Notes: generated from the letters alone by a model not told the origin. DNA of 64,000 nt from Achromobacter insolitus (GCF_002209555.1 NZ_NJIF01000002.1:434001-498000); one strand, 5' to 3'; numbered from the stretch's first letter, positions 48,916 through 58,049 are shown. Numbers and translations: made by a program.

Positions 48916-49553
48916 TGGCGGTCCTGTTGGTCGACGACCACGCCATGTTCCGCGAAGCGCTGGTCATGGCGTTGGGCCACGCCGTGCCCGGCCTGGCGAT
49001 CCATTCTGCGGCCAGCGGCCAGGAAGCGCTGGAAGTGCTGGAGCAGCACGCGTCGATCCAGCACGTCATCATGGACTTCTATCTGCCCGATATGGCTGGC
49101 GCCGACCTGCTCAAGCGCTTGCGCCAGCGTCGGGCGCGATTGCGCATCCTGGTGTTGTCGGCTTCCCAGGACCCCGAGGACATGCGCCAGGCGTTGGAGG
49201 CCGGCGCACAAGGTTTCCTGAACAAGTCCGCCAGTTGCCAGGAGCTGGCCGCTGCGCTGAATGCCGTCAACGAGGCATCGGCGCCTTCGTCTTGCGGTAT
49301 GTCAGCGTCAGCGACATCCGCTGGCGGGCAGGACGATGCCGCGCTATTACGCGCCCTGACGCCGCGCCAGCACGAGGTGCTGCGCCTGATGTGCGAGGGA
49401 CTGCGCAACAAGGAAATTTCAGAGCGGCTGAGCATGACCGAGAAGACCGTAAAGACGCATGTATCGGCCGTTCTCGGCACCTTGGGCGTGCTCAATCGCA
49501 CGCAGGCGACGCTAGTGGCGCGACGCGCCGGGGTAGTCGGGAAGATGGACTAG
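48912..49553 (+). CDS. NarL/LuxR-family response regulator
   Basis: A 213-residue two-domain regulator. The receiver domain (residues 3-120) has LLVDDH and phospho-acceptor Asp55 (HVIMDFYLPDMAG). A LuxR-type helix-turn-helix occupies about residues 145-205 (LTPRQHEVLRLMCEGLRNKEISERL). The ATG at 48912 overlaps the kinase stop (ATGA), so the two form a translationally coupled pair. The lysine of the receiver lies in AGAQGFLNKSAS, as is normal for the NarL group. Confidence 0.93.
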   Translation: MMAVLLVDDHAMFREALVMALGHAVPGLAIHSAASGQEALEVLEQHASIQHVIMDFYLPDMAGADLLKRLRQRRARLRILVLSASQDPEDMRQALEAGAQGFLNKSASCQELAAALNAVNEASAPSSCGMSASATSAGGQDDAALLRALTPRQHEVLRLMCEGLRNKEISERLSMTEKTVKTHVSAVLGTLGVLNRTQATLVARRAGVVGKMD

Positions 49554-49568
49554 GCTTGCGGGTTCGCT

Positions 49569-50327
49569 TTAAAACTCGCGCTGACGCTCGCCCACCCGCG
49601 CGCCCGTCACCATCTCCGTTACCCAGTTGACCAGGATCGAGGTGTACGCGCGTTGCGCCGGCTTTTCCGTGAGGGCGTGATCGGCGCCGTCGATGATCCG
49701 GTGGGTCAAGGAGTGCGAGCGGCGGAAGGCGGAGCGGTAGCTCATGATGGTGGAATGCGGGATGTAGATGTCGTTCTCGGCTTCCACCAGCAGCACATCG
49801 CCGGAGAAATCGGTGCACGCCTTCAATGCGCGGTTTTCTTCCGGCGGCACATAAGCGCTGCGGTAGGCGCGCAGCGTGTCGCGGTTCAGTTGGTTCTTGG
49901 GCACCAGCCACTCATCGTCGCGATACAGCGCGGGGACATGCAGCGCCAGCCAGCGCACGCGTCGCATCGTGGAAAGCAGGGCGGCCAGGTAGCCGCCATA
50001 GCTGCTGCCGACGACGGCAATCGAACCGGAATCCAGCGAAGGGTGCAGGGACAGCCTGTCGTAGGCCGCCACGACATCGCGGAGATTGTCTTCGCGGGTC
50101 ACCTGGAGTTGCTGGGCCCGTGTGCCTGCATGGCCGCGCAGGTCGAAGGTCAGGCAGACGCAGCCCAGCGCCGCTATGCCCTTGGCGCGGGAGAGGTCGA
50201 ATTCCTGGCTGCCTCCCCAGCCGTGGATGAACAGCACGCCGGGCACCTTGTCTTCCGGGGTGAGGAAGGTGGCCTCCAGGGAAACGTCGTCCACCTCGAG
50301 GGCGGTCGGAGTGCTATGCGCCGCCAT
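49569..50327 (-). CDS. Alpha/beta hydrolase (dienelactone-hydrolase/acyl-peptidase-like)
   Basis: A 252-residue cytoplasmic hydrolase. The nucleophile elbow is GSSYGGYLAALL near residue 105, the oxyanion region is PGVLFIHGWGGSQEF and the catalytic His lies in DGADHALTEKPAQR. The GxSYGG elbow is of the S9/BAAT type. The start is the ATG at 50327, 14 bp inside the end of the upstream DUF3182-like gene, so the two are co-translated. Substrate unknown. Confidence 0.82.
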   Translation of the reverse strand: MAAHSTPTALEVDDVSLEATFLTPEDKVPGVLFIHGWGGSQEFDLSRAKGIAALGCVCLTFDLRGHAGTRAQQLQVTREDNLRDVVAAYDRLSLHPSLDSGSIAVVGSSYGGYLAALLSTMRRVRWLALHVPALYRDDEWLVPKNQLNRDTLRAYRSAYVPPEENRALKACTDFSGDVLLVEAENDIYIPHSTIMSYRSAFRRSHSLTHRIIDGADHALTEKPAQRAYTSILVNWVTEMVTGARVGERQREF

Positions 50328-51447
50328 TTTCCGCCTCCACGATGCCTCCCGATTTGCTGATCTGGCCGACGGCGCTGTCGATTCCATGGAACACCAACCG
50401 CTGCGCTATGGGCACGGGTTCTCCTGCGCCGTAGCGTTCACGGGTCTCGGCACGCACCTCCATCAAGGCCGGCGACAGGACGAATGCCTGCATGGCGGCA
50501 AGCTCGGCGATACTTGCGCCGCCGGCGCGCCAGGATTGTTCCAGCACGCCGGCGCGGGCGTTGCCATTGGCGGTGCGCCCGATCGCCACGTCGTAGTTGC
50601 GCCGTGAGGCGATCAGTTGCGGGTATGCCGCAGAAACCGCCGCGTCGTAACGACATGCGAGATCAATGGCGCGATACTCGTCATCGCCGAGATCCAGCGC
50701 GCGCAAGGCGTCAAAGCCCCCGCGTGCCACGCGCAGCGTGGAACCTCCATATACCTGGTTCCCCTGGTTGTCGTCGGTGAGCGACTGGGTGCCGACATAG
50801 GCGATTTCCAGCTTGCCCACCTTCGACCAGCCCACGCTGTAGGTCTCGATTTCTTCCAGGTCTTCCTCAAGCACCAGGCCCAGCCGCTCCATCAGCCGCG
50901 CGGATTGCGCGGCGACGGCCGCCCGCAGCGCCTCCAGGTCCTTGGCCACCACCTGTCCGCGCCCGGCGGTGGCATCCGCGGGCTTTACGCGCACCGCGCC
51001 ACGCGAGAGCAGGCGCTGGCCTGCCGCCAGCGCGTCCTCGGGGCAAAAAGCCGTATAGCCTTCCAGGACGACATCCCGCAGCGCGTCCGGCAGCGCCGAC
51101 GCCCAGCCTGCGGGGCAGCGCGCGCGGGGCGCCACCAAGCCGTGGCTGATGGATTTGGTGGCAACGAAGGCGTGGGGCACTACGCCGCCATAGAGATCCG
51201 CGCTGCTATTGATGCCCAGCACGGCGGCTCGGGCCGCGCCGACAATGCTGCGATCGGGCACATAATAGGGCGTTGGCCCACCGCGATGGCGGCTGGGGCG
51301 GTAGCCGGGCACGTAGCTGCGGCCTAGCAGCGCTGCCAAGCGGGACGCCAGGGCGTCCTGGGAGGCCACGTCGTGTTCGGATGCCTGCGCGCGCCTGGGG
51401 AAGGCGGCCACGATGCCTTCCGCGCGGGGATTGGGTAAGGAAGTCAT
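50314..51447 (-). CDS. DUF3182-like protein, probable ATP-grasp fold
   Basis: A 377-residue cytoplasmic protein starting at the ATG at 51447. The middle region (GAVRVKPADATAGRGQVVAKDLE, then LVLEEDLEEIETYSVGW) resembles the nucleotide-binding parts of ATP-grasp ligases. The N-terminus has YVPDRSIVGAARAAVLGI and PHAFVATKSISHGLV. I assign it tentatively to the DUF3182 group; its reaction is unknown. It is divergent from ku, sharing a 141-bp control region, and overlaps the downstream hydrolase gene by 14 bp. Confidence 0.62.
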   Translation of the reverse strand: MTSLPNPRAEGIVAAFPRRAQASEHDVASQDALASRLAALLGRSYVPGYRPSRHRGGPTPYYVPDRSIVGAARAAVLGINSSADLYGGVVPHAFVATKSISHGLVAPRARCPAGWASALPDALRDVVLEGYTAFCPEDALAAGQRLLSRGAVRVKPADATAGRGQVVAKDLEALRAAVAAQSARLMERLGLVLEEDLEEIETYSVGWSKVGKLEIAYVGTQSLTDDNQGNQVYGGSTLRVARGGFDALRALDLGDDEYRAIDLACRYDAAVSAAYPQLIASRRNYDVAIGRTANGNARAGVLEQSWRAGGASIAELAAMQAFVLSPALMEVRAETRERYGAGEPVPIAQRLVFHGIDSAVGQISKSGGIVEAENGGA

Positions 51448-51588
51448 GGCAGGCTGTCCAGCAAGCGGCGTGCCCGGCAGGAGCTCGATCCGGGCACGGT
51501 AATTGCTGCGTTGTCTGTCCCGCCGCAGCGCCGTGGCGCACCTGCTTTGCAGGCAAGCCGCGGCGCGCATCACCAGGGAGGAATGCTC

Positions 51589-52494
51589 ATGGCCATGCGA
51601 ACCATCTGGAAAGGCGCGATTACCTTCGGCCTGGTTCACATCCCCGTCGGCTTGCACACCGCCACGACCGAATCGGGGGTGGATTTCGACTGGCTGGACC
51701 GCAGGTCGATGGATCCCGTCGGCTACAAGCGCATCAACAAGCGCACGGGCAAGGAAATCGAATCCAAGGACATCGTCAAAGGCGTCGAGTACGAGGACGG
51801 GCAATACGTCATCATTTCTCCCGAGGAAATATCGGAGGCCTATCCGCGTACGACGCAAACCATCGAAATACAGCAGTTCGTCGAGGCCGCGGAGGTCTCG
51901 TTCGTCTATCTGGAACGCCCCTACTATGTTGCGCCGATCAACAAGGGGCAAAAGGTTTACGCGCTGCTGCGCGACACGCTGGTGAAAAGCGGAAAGATCG
52001 GCATTGCCAAGGTCGTGATCCAGACGAAGCAGCATCTGGCGGCCCTGATTCCGGTAGGAGACGCGCTTGTCCTGAACCTGATGCGCTGGGGGGACGAGGT
52101 CAAGTCCGTGGAAGGCCTGGACCTGCCCAAGGCCGGCGCGAAGAGCATGTCGCCCACCGCGTCGGAATTGAAGATGGCGAAGATGCTGGTCGAAGAGATG
52201 TCGGCCGCTTGGGATCCGGCTCAATACCAGGACGAATTCAAGGCGGCCATCATGGAACTGGTGGAACAGAAGGTGAAGGCAGGCAAGACGGAAACGGTGA
52301 TCGAGCCTCAAGAAGAAGCGCCGGCGTATGCGGATAACGTGATCGATCTGACCGATCTGCTGCAACGCAGCCTGCGAGGCGGCGCCACCAAGGGGCGCGC
52401 GTCGAAAAAGGCCGCCCCGCGCAGCACGTCATCCCGGAAGGCGCCCGCCAAGAAGGCCGCCAAGACCGCCAGGCAGGCGAAGAAGGCGGCCTAG
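51589..52494 (+). CDS. ku: Ku protein for non-homologous end joining
   Basis: A 301-residue homodimeric DNA-end-binding protein. It opens MAMRTIWKGAITFGLVHIPV, the standard bacterial Ku start, and contains the core segments GYKRINKRTGKEIESKDIVK and MLVEEMSAAWDPAQYQDEF. The last 40 residues are a lysine- and alanine-rich tail that increases DNA binding and LigD recruitment. The ATG at 51589 has AGGGAGGA at proper spacing. It ends 2 bp before ligD. Confidence 0.97.
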   Translation: MAMRTIWKGAITFGLVHIPVGLHTATTESGVDFDWLDRRSMDPVGYKRINKRTGKEIESKDIVKGVEYEDGQYVIISPEEISEAYPRTTQTIEIQQFVEAAEVSFVYLERPYYVAPINKGQKVYALLRDTLVKSGKIGIAKVVIQTKQHLAALIPVGDALVLNLMRWGDEVKSVEGLDLPKAGAKSMSPTASELKMAKMLVEEMSAAWDPAQYQDEFKAAIMELVEQKVKAGKTETVIEPQEEAPAYADNVIDLTDLLQRSLRGGATKGRASKKAAPRSTSSRKAPAKKAAKTARQAKKAA

Positions 52495-52496
52495 CG

Positions 52497-55019
52497 ATGG
52501 TGGACAGCCTTAAAAAATACCGCGAGAAGCGCAATTTCTCGGTCACGCCGGAACCCGCCGGAGGCGGGGAATCCGGCGACGCCGGCCTGGTTTTTGTCAT
52601 TCAGAAGCATTGGGCAAGCCGCCTTCACTATGATTTCCGGCTGGAGCTGGATGGGGCGATGAAAAGCTGGGCGGTGCCGAAAGGGCCGTCGTTCGATCCC
52701 TCGATCAAACGCATGGCAGTGCAGGTCGAAGACCACCCCATCGCCTACAACCAGTTCGAAGGCACCATCCCCAAGGGCCAATATGGGGCCGGCAAGGTAA
52801 TCATCTGGGACGAGGGCCGCTGGACGCCTATAGGCGACCCCAGGAAGGGATACAAGGCAGGTCATCTGAAGTTCACGCTGGATGGCGTGAAGCTGCGCGG
52901 GCGCTGGGCGCTGATCCGCATGAAGGGCAAAGAGAGTGACCGGCAGCCGCCCTGGCTGTTGATCAAGGAGAGCGACGAGTACGCGCGGCCGGACCAGGAT
53001 TTCAGTGTGGTGGACGAGCTGCCGGATAGTGTCGTGCCTTTGCGTGCCAAAAACACGGGAACGCGGGCGCCTGGCAAGCCTAAGACCCGCAGTTCCCAGA
53101 AGGTGGAATCCGTTGCCGCCTTGCCGGGCAAGGCAGCTGCCCTGCCTGCGGCGCTCAAGCCCCAGCTGGCGACCCTGGTTGAAGGTGCGCCGCGCGGTGG
53201 CGAAGACTGGTCATATGAAATGAAGTTCGACGGCTACCGGATCCTGGCAAGGATCGAGGACGGAAAGGCCGCGTTGTTCACCCGGAACGGCCACGATTGG
53301 ACGGCCAAGATGCCCCGCCTGGCCCAGGAGCTGGCGGCGTTGGAGATCGCCACCGCCTGGATCGACGGCGAGATCGTGGTGCTGACGCATGAAGGCGTGC
53401 CCAGTTTCCAGGCCTTGCAGAACGCGTTCGATGCCGCAGGCACCGCGGATATCGTCTACTACGCCTTTGACCTGCCCTACGTTGCGGGGCGCGATATCCG
53501 GGCCGAGCCGCTCAAGGTACGGCGTGAACTTCTGCGGCAGGTCGTCGCAAGAAGCAAGGGCAAGCACGTGAAGTTCAGCGAGGCCTTCGACAAGCCGGTG
53601 GGAGACCTCGTCGCCTCGGCATGCAGGTTGGGCCTGGAAGGCATCATCGGCAAGCGCCTGTCCGCACCCTATGTGTCCCGACGCACGGACGACTGGATCA
53701 AGCTCAAATGCACCCAGCGGCAGGAGTTCGTCATCGTCGGCTATACCGATCCCAAGGGTAGCCGCAAGGGCTTTGGCGCTTTGCTGCTGGCGGTGCATGA
53801 GCCTGGCGGGGGGCTGCGCTACGCGGGCAACGTCGGCACCGGGTTCGATGACAAGGCGCTGCTCGAGCTCCATCGCAAGCTGGCCGGCATCGAACAGGCG
53901 GCCAGCGCGCTGACCAAAGGAAAGCCGCGGGCCCTGCGGCAGGTTCATTGGGTACGCCCCACGCTGGTGGGCGAGGTCTCTTTCGGAGAGTGGACCAGCG
54001 ACGGCCACGTGCGCCACGCGACCTTCCGGGGCCTGAGAACCGACAAACCACCAAAGAAGATCACTCGCGAGGTGCCCATGCCAGCCGACAAGCTTTCCGG
54101 GCGCAAAGATCCGGAGAAAAACAGGAAAGAGGGCGCGACAAAAGCGCCGAAGGGAATGAAGCTCTCGAATCCCGATCGCGTGATCGATCCTTCCTCCGGA
54201 GCCACCAAGCTCGATCTGGCTCGCTACTACGGACTGGTGGCCCCGCTGATGATGGAGCATCTGCGCAACCGTCCCGTATCCTTTGTCAGGGCGCCCGCGG
54301 GCATCCAGGGCGAGCACTTCTTCCAGCGTCATTCGGAGTCCCCCATTCCCGGGGTGATTGCGTTGCCGGAGCGCCTTTATCCGGGGCATCCCTCCTTGAT
54401 GGAGAGTTCGAACGAAGCGGCAATACTCGCCGCCGCCCAGCTGAACGTCGTGGAGTTCCACACGTGGAACGCGCTCAAGAGCTCGATCGGCAAGCCGGAC
54501 AGGATGCTGTTTGATCTGGACCCCGGAGAGGGGGTGGACTGGCCGGCCGTCCAGCAGGGCGCGGAGCTGGTGCGCGTGTTGCTGCAGGAACTCGGCCTGC
54601 GCGGTTGGTTGAAGACCAGCGGCGGCAAGGGCCTGCATGTAGTCGTGCCCATCCGCAAGCAGTACGGTTGGGACGCCGTCAAGGACTTCTCGGAAGCCAT
54701 GGTGCGCCATCTGGCGCAAACGCTGCCGAAGCTGTTCGTCGCCAAAAGCGGTCCCAAGAACCGCGTGGGCAAGATATTCGCCGATTATCTGCGCAACGGC
54801 TTCGGCGCTACGACGGTGGCAGCCTGGTCTGCCCGCGCCCGGCCGGGCCTGGGGGTATCGGTTCCTGTCCGTTGGACCGAGCTGGACGGACTCAAAGGGT
54901 CGGCGCAATGGACCATTGCCAATATCCACACCCGCCTCGATGTGGGAAATGATCCGTGGGATGACTACGCGCCCCAGGCGATCGGAAAGGCCATGAAGCA
55001 GCTGGGCGTCAAAGCCTGA
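52497..55019 (+). CDS. ligD: Multifunctional ATP-dependent DNA ligase LigD
   Basis: An 840-residue end-joining enzyme with the domain order 3'-phosphoesterase, ligase, polymerase, as in Pseudomonas aeruginosa. The phosphoesterase region is at about residues 20-180 (HYDFRLELDGAMKSWAVPKG, DHPIAYNQFEGTIPKGQYG). The ligase lysine motif KFDGYR is near residue 242, with downstream DGEIVVL and GIIGKR. The primase-polymerase domain (about 540-830) has the metal-binding DLDPGEGVDW and SGGKGLHVVVP. It starts 2 bp after ku, so both are one operon. Together they join DNA double-strand breaks without a template. Confidence 0.97.
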   Translation: MVDSLKKYREKRNFSVTPEPAGGGESGDAGLVFVIQKHWASRLHYDFRLELDGAMKSWAVPKGPSFDPSIKRMAVQVEDHPIAYNQFEGTIPKGQYGAGKVIIWDEGRWTPIGDPRKGYKAGHLKFTLDGVKLRGRWALIRMKGKESDRQPPWLLIKESDEYARPDQDFSVVDELPDSVVPLRAKNTGTRAPGKPKTRSSQKVESVAALPGKAAALPAALKPQLATLVEGAPRGGEDWSYEMKFDGYRILARIEDGKAALFTRNGHDWTAKMPRLAQELAALEIATAWIDGEIVVLTHEGVPSFQALQNAFDAAGTADIVYYAFDLPYVAGRDIRAEPLKVRRELLRQVVARSKGKHVKFSEAFDKPVGDLVASACRLGLEGIIGKRLSAPYVSRRTDDWIKLKCTQRQEFVIVGYTDPKGSRKGFGALLLAVHEPGGGLRYAGNVGTGFDDKALLELHRKLAGIEQAASALTKGKPRALRQVHWVRPTLVGEVSFGEWTSDGHVRHATFRGLRTDKPPKKITREVPMPADKLSGRKDPEKNRKEGATKAPKGMKLSNPDRVIDPSSGATKLDLARYYGLVAPLMMEHLRNRPVSFVRAPAGIQGEHFFQRHSESPIPGVIALPERLYPGHPSLMESSNEAAILAAAQLNVVEFHTWNALKSSIGKPDRMLFDLDPGEGVDWPAVQQGAELVRVLLQELGLRGWLKTSGGKGLHVVVPIRKQYGWDAVKDFSEAMVRHLAQTLPKLFVAKSGPKNRVGKIFADYLRNGFGATTVAAWSARARPGLGVSVPVRWTELDGLKGSAQWTIANIHTRLDVGNDPWDDYAPQAIGKAMKQLGVKA

Positions 55020-55125
55020 TGACGAGCCTGGCGGCGCGCAACGGCATGCCGTCAGCCGCGGATTGGTGCCATTGAGGCAACATCATGATCCCTTGCCCGG
55101 GGCTTCTGCCGCTTTGCGCGCAGCC

Positions 55126-55142
55126 CTACGATTTGGTCGTAG
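55126..55142. promoter_or_regulatory. Inverted repeat upstream of the AhpD-like gene, candidate operator
   Basis: CTACGA-N5-TCGTAG is a perfect 6-bp inverted repeat, 64 bp before the start codon at 55207. It has the size and symmetry of a LysR-type or other dimeric regulator site. The LysR gene at 56970-57974 is the nearest candidate regulator. The rest of 55020-55206 shows nothing recognisable. Confidence 0.4.
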
Positions 55143-55206
55143 TTCAGGCATGCACCGAACCCGGTTCAACACAGCCTGCACATGTCAACCAATCGAAGGA
55201 GTCACC

Positions 55207-55686
55207 ATGAGTCAACGTCTGAATGCGTACGCGCAATCGCCCGAGCTGTTCAAGAAGTTCGTCGAATTCGGCATGCTGTTGAAGTCGGGGTCGATCGAGC
55301 AATCAATCCTGTCCCTGATCGAGATCCGGGCTTCCCAGATCAACGGCTGCGGCTTCTGCCTGGACATGCACGTGAAAGAGGCCAAGATCCGCGGCGAGCG
55401 CGAGCTGCGCCTGCACCATGTGGCCATCTGGCGCGAATCCACGGAATTTTCGCCGCGTGAGCGCGCCTGCCTGGCCTGGACCGAAGCGTTGACCACGCTG
55501 GGCGCGCACGGGGTGCCCGATGACGTCTACGAGCGCGTGCGCACGCAGTTGTCCGAGAAGGAGATTTCCGACCTCAGCTTCGCGGTCATGGCGATCAATG
55601 GCTGGAACCGCTTGAACGTGGGTTTCCGCACCGTGCCGGGATCGGCCGACAAGGCGTACGGCCTGGACAAAGCCAAGTTCAACTAA
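55207..55686 (+). CDS. Carboxymuconolactone decarboxylase/AhpD-like protein
   Basis: A 159-residue cytoplasmic protein starting at the ATG at 55207 behind GAAGGAG. It carries the AhpD-type redox motif Cys48-x2-Cys51-x3-His55 (NGCGFCLDMHVKEA), as in alkylhydroperoxidases, and not the decarboxylase active site. It probably reduces peroxides or acts in thiol redox reactions. It is the first of three closely spaced genes with the NmrA-like reductase and the Ohr/OsmC protein. Confidence 0.9.
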   Translation: MSQRLNAYAQSPELFKKFVEFGMLLKSGSIEQSILSLIEIRASQINGCGFCLDMHVKEAKIRGERELRLHHVAIWRESTEFSPRERACLAWTEALTTLGAHGVPDDVYERVRTQLSEKEISDLSFAVMAINGWNRLNVGFRTVPGSADKAYGLDKAKFN

Positions 55687-55695
55687 GGAACCGTC

Positions 55696-56451
55696 ATGAA
55701 AATCCTGGTTATAGGCGGCACGGGGCTGATCGGCTCCAAACTCGTGAAACTGCTCAATGAGCGTGGCCATGAAGCGATTGCCGCATCGCCCGCCACTGGC
55801 GTCAATACGCTCACCGGCGAAGGCCTGGCCACCGCGCTGGCCGGCGTCGATACGGTGGTCGACGTCGCAAATTCTCCTTCGTTCGAAGACGGGGCCGTGC
55901 TGGAATTCTTCCAGACTTCGGGGCGCAACCTGCTGGCCGCAGAGGCCCGCGCCGGCGTGCGCCACCACGTCGCGCTGTCGGTGGTCGGCACGCACCGCCT
56001 GGCTGAAAGCGGCTACTTCCGCGGCAAGATCGCGCAGGAAGAGTTGATCGTGGCGGCTGGAATTCCCTACACCATCGTGCACAGCACTCAGTTCTTCGAG
56101 TTCCTCGGCGGCATAGTGCAGTCGGGCACGGAGGGCGCGGAGGTGCGGCTGTCGCCGGCCTACGTCCAGCCGATCGCGTCCGATGACGTCGCGCAGGCAA
56201 TGGCCGACGCCACGCTGGCGCCACCCGTGAACGGTATTGTGGAAATCGCCGGTCCGGAGCGGGTGCGTCTGGCCCAGCTGGCGCAACGCTACATGGAAAG
56301 AACCGGCGACACACGCACCGTGCGGGCGGACGCCGGCGCGCGCTATTTCGGCGCGCTGCTCGATGACGAAACGCTGGTGCCGGGACCCGGTCCGCGCCTG
56401 GGCAAGATTGACTTCGAAACCTGGTTCAGCCGTTCGGGCGCAAGCAAGTAG
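55696..56451 (+). CDS. NmrA-like / NAD(P)-binding SDR-type oxidoreductase or epimerase
   Basis: A 251-residue Rossmann protein with the nucleotide motif GGTGLIG at residues 7-13 and no classical YxxxK catalytic pair. This places it with atypical extended SDRs such as NmrA and NAD-dependent epimerase-like proteins. A hydrophobic substrate face is suggested by STQFFEFLGGI. It starts 9 bp after the AhpD-like gene and is certainly co-transcribed. AhpD-like plus epimerase-like neighbours are typical partners of ECF41 sigma factors, one of which lies at 58671. Confidence 0.86.
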   Translation: MKILVIGGTGLIGSKLVKLLNERGHEAIAASPATGVNTLTGEGLATALAGVDTVVDVANSPSFEDGAVLEFFQTSGRNLLAAEARAGVRHHVALSVVGTHRLAESGYFRGKIAQEELIVAAGIPYTIVHSTQFFEFLGGIVQSGTEGAEVRLSPAYVQPIASDDVAQAMADATLAPPVNGIVEIAGPERVRLAQLAQRYMERTGDTRTVRADAGARYFGALLDDETLVPGPGPRLGKIDFETWFSRSGASK

Positions 56452-56471
56452 CGGCAGGCACAGAGACCCAC

Positions 56472-56966
56472 ATGAGCAAACTGCGGCCACCTCCCCAGAG
56501 CCTCCTGGAAAAGTACCGGGGCGAGGATTTCCATCCTCTGTACACGACCAGCGTGACGGTGCGTGGCGGGGAGGCGGCGCACGGACGAGCGTCTGGCATG
56601 GCGATCTCTGACGACGGCGAACTGATCGTGGAACTGCGCCTGCCGGTGGAACTGGGCGGCACGGGCGGGGGCACGAACCCGGAGCAACTGTTCGCCGCCG
56701 GTTATGCGGCGTGCTTCCACGGCGCGCTCGCCATGCTCGCGGAGCGCGCCGGCGTGGCTATCCCGGATGCCTCGGTAACGGCCACGATCTCGTTCGGGCG
56801 CGACCCCGTCGACGGTTTGTTCGCGCTGACAGCGGATATCAATATCCATCTGCCAGGCGTGCCCACCCCCATTGCCGAGGAGCTGGTCCGCAATACGGAA
56901 CGCCTGTGTCCGTACTCCAAGATGACCCAGGGCGGGATCGCCAGCGTAGTGGCGCTGACCCAATAG
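56472..56966 (+). CDS. OsmC/Ohr-family organic hydroperoxide resistance protein
   Basis: A 164-residue peroxidase with the reactive cysteine pair Cys81 (GYAACFHGAL) and Cys146 (ERLCPYSKM), both conserved in Ohr. It is about 20 residues longer at the N-terminus than typical Ohr proteins (LRPPPQSLLEKYRGEDF). It reduces organic hydroperoxides with lipoyl thiols. It lies 20 bp after the NmrA-like gene and is convergent with the LysR gene, 3 bp apart. Confidence 0.9.
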   Translation: MSKLRPPPQSLLEKYRGEDFHPLYTTSVTVRGGEAAHGRASGMAISDDGELIVELRLPVELGGTGGGTNPEQLFAAGYAACFHGALAMLAERAGVAIPDASVTATISFGRDPVDGLFALTADINIHLPGVPTPIAEELVRNTERLCPYSKMTQGGIASVVALTQ

Positions 56967-56969
56967 CGC

Positions 56970-57974
56970 TCAGGCCTGCTTCAGCAGCAGGCTGTCGATG
57001 ATCTGAAGATCCTGTGCGCGGATGCGTTCCGTCATGAAGTCGATGAACACCCTCATGCGCGCCGGCAGATGCTGGCGGCTGAGAAAGCACAGATAGTGTC
57101 CCCGGTCGTCGGGCGCGTACTGGGGCAGGCACGGCACCAGGGTGCCGGCGCGCAGATGTTCGCAGACCTGGTAACCGGCCATCTGCGCCAGGCCATGGCC
57201 GTCCAGCACGGCCTGCAGGACGAGATCGGCATCGTTGAAGGTGAGCATGGCGGGTGGCGCAACCTTGCGCAGCTGGCCGCCAACCTTGAATTCCCATTCG
57301 TACACGCGCCCGGATGCCAGCAGGAAATTCACGCAGCCGTGGCCCGAGAGCGCGTCCACGCTATCCGGCAGTCCGTGCCTGGCGACATAGGCGGGCGAGG
57401 CGCAGAGCATCATCTGCATCGGAATGACTTTCTTGGCGATCACCTGGCTGTCTTCCATGCGGCCATTGCGGAACGACACATCGACACGGTCCGTGGTGAA
57501 GTCGGTCGGGCCGTCGTCCAGCAGCAGTTCCACGGAAATGTTCGGATTGGCCTGCCGGAATTCCCGCAGCAGGGGCGCGACGACCTTGCGGCCGAAGCCC
57601 ACGGTAGAGCAGACGCGCAACTGGCCGGTCGGCGGGCCTTCGCGCAGGTCGCGCATATCGTCCAGCGCCTGGATGATCCGCTCCACGCCGGGATGGCATT
57701 GCTCATAGAAGCGCTTGCCTTCCGCGGTGAGTGAGGTGCTGCGTGTGGTGCGCACGAAAAGCCGGGTTCCCAGCTGGTCTTCGAGCTTCTGCACGCTGCG
57801 GCTCACTGCGGAGCGGCCTATGCCCAGACGGTCGCCTGCCTTGGCGAAGTTGCCTTCGGCGGCGACCGCCATGAAGGCCATGACGCCTGCGTAGCTGGTG
57901 GCGAAACTGTCGGCCAGGGAGTCCGGCCCGTTTGCGGGAGCGATAACCGAGGGTGCTGGAATGGGTGTGGGCAT
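56970..57974 (-). CDS. LysR-type transcriptional regulator
   Basis: A 334-residue regulator with an unusually long N-terminal leader of about 28 residues (MPTPIPAPSVIAPANGPDS) before the winged helix-turn-helix (VAAEGNFAKAGDRLGIGRSA, VSRSVQKLEDQLGTRLFVRT). The effector domain ends near residue 320. It is convergent with the AhpD-NmrA-Ohr genes and is preceded by the terminator of the cupin gene. It is the nearest candidate regulator of that redox operon. Confidence 0.87.
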   Translation of the reverse strand: MPTPIPAPSVIAPANGPDSLADSFATSYAGVMAFMAVAAEGNFAKAGDRLGIGRSAVSRSVQKLEDQLGTRLFVRTTRSTSLTAEGKRFYEQCHPGVERIIQALDDMRDLREGPPTGQLRVCSTVGFGRKVVAPLLREFRQANPNISVELLLDDGPTDFTTDRVDVSFRNGRMEDSQVIAKKVIPMQMMLCASPAYVARHGLPDSVDALSGHGCVNFLLASGRVYEWEFKVGGQLRKVAPPAMLTFNDADLVLQAVLDGHGLAQMAGYQVCEHLRAGTLVPCLPQYAPDDRGHYLCFLSRQHLPARMRVFIDFMTERIRAQDLQIIDSLLLKQA

Positions 57975-58049
57975 GGTAGGCAGTGCCGCGAGTTGGTTGA
58001 TCCTACCTCCTAAGACGTTGGATCGCTCGATTTTGTGACGCTGCCCTCA

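Noticed and set aside
53211-54929. A 572-codon minus-strand open frame opposite ligD
   Set aside because: LigD is intact with catalytic motifs in all three domains, and the opposite frame shows no family features.
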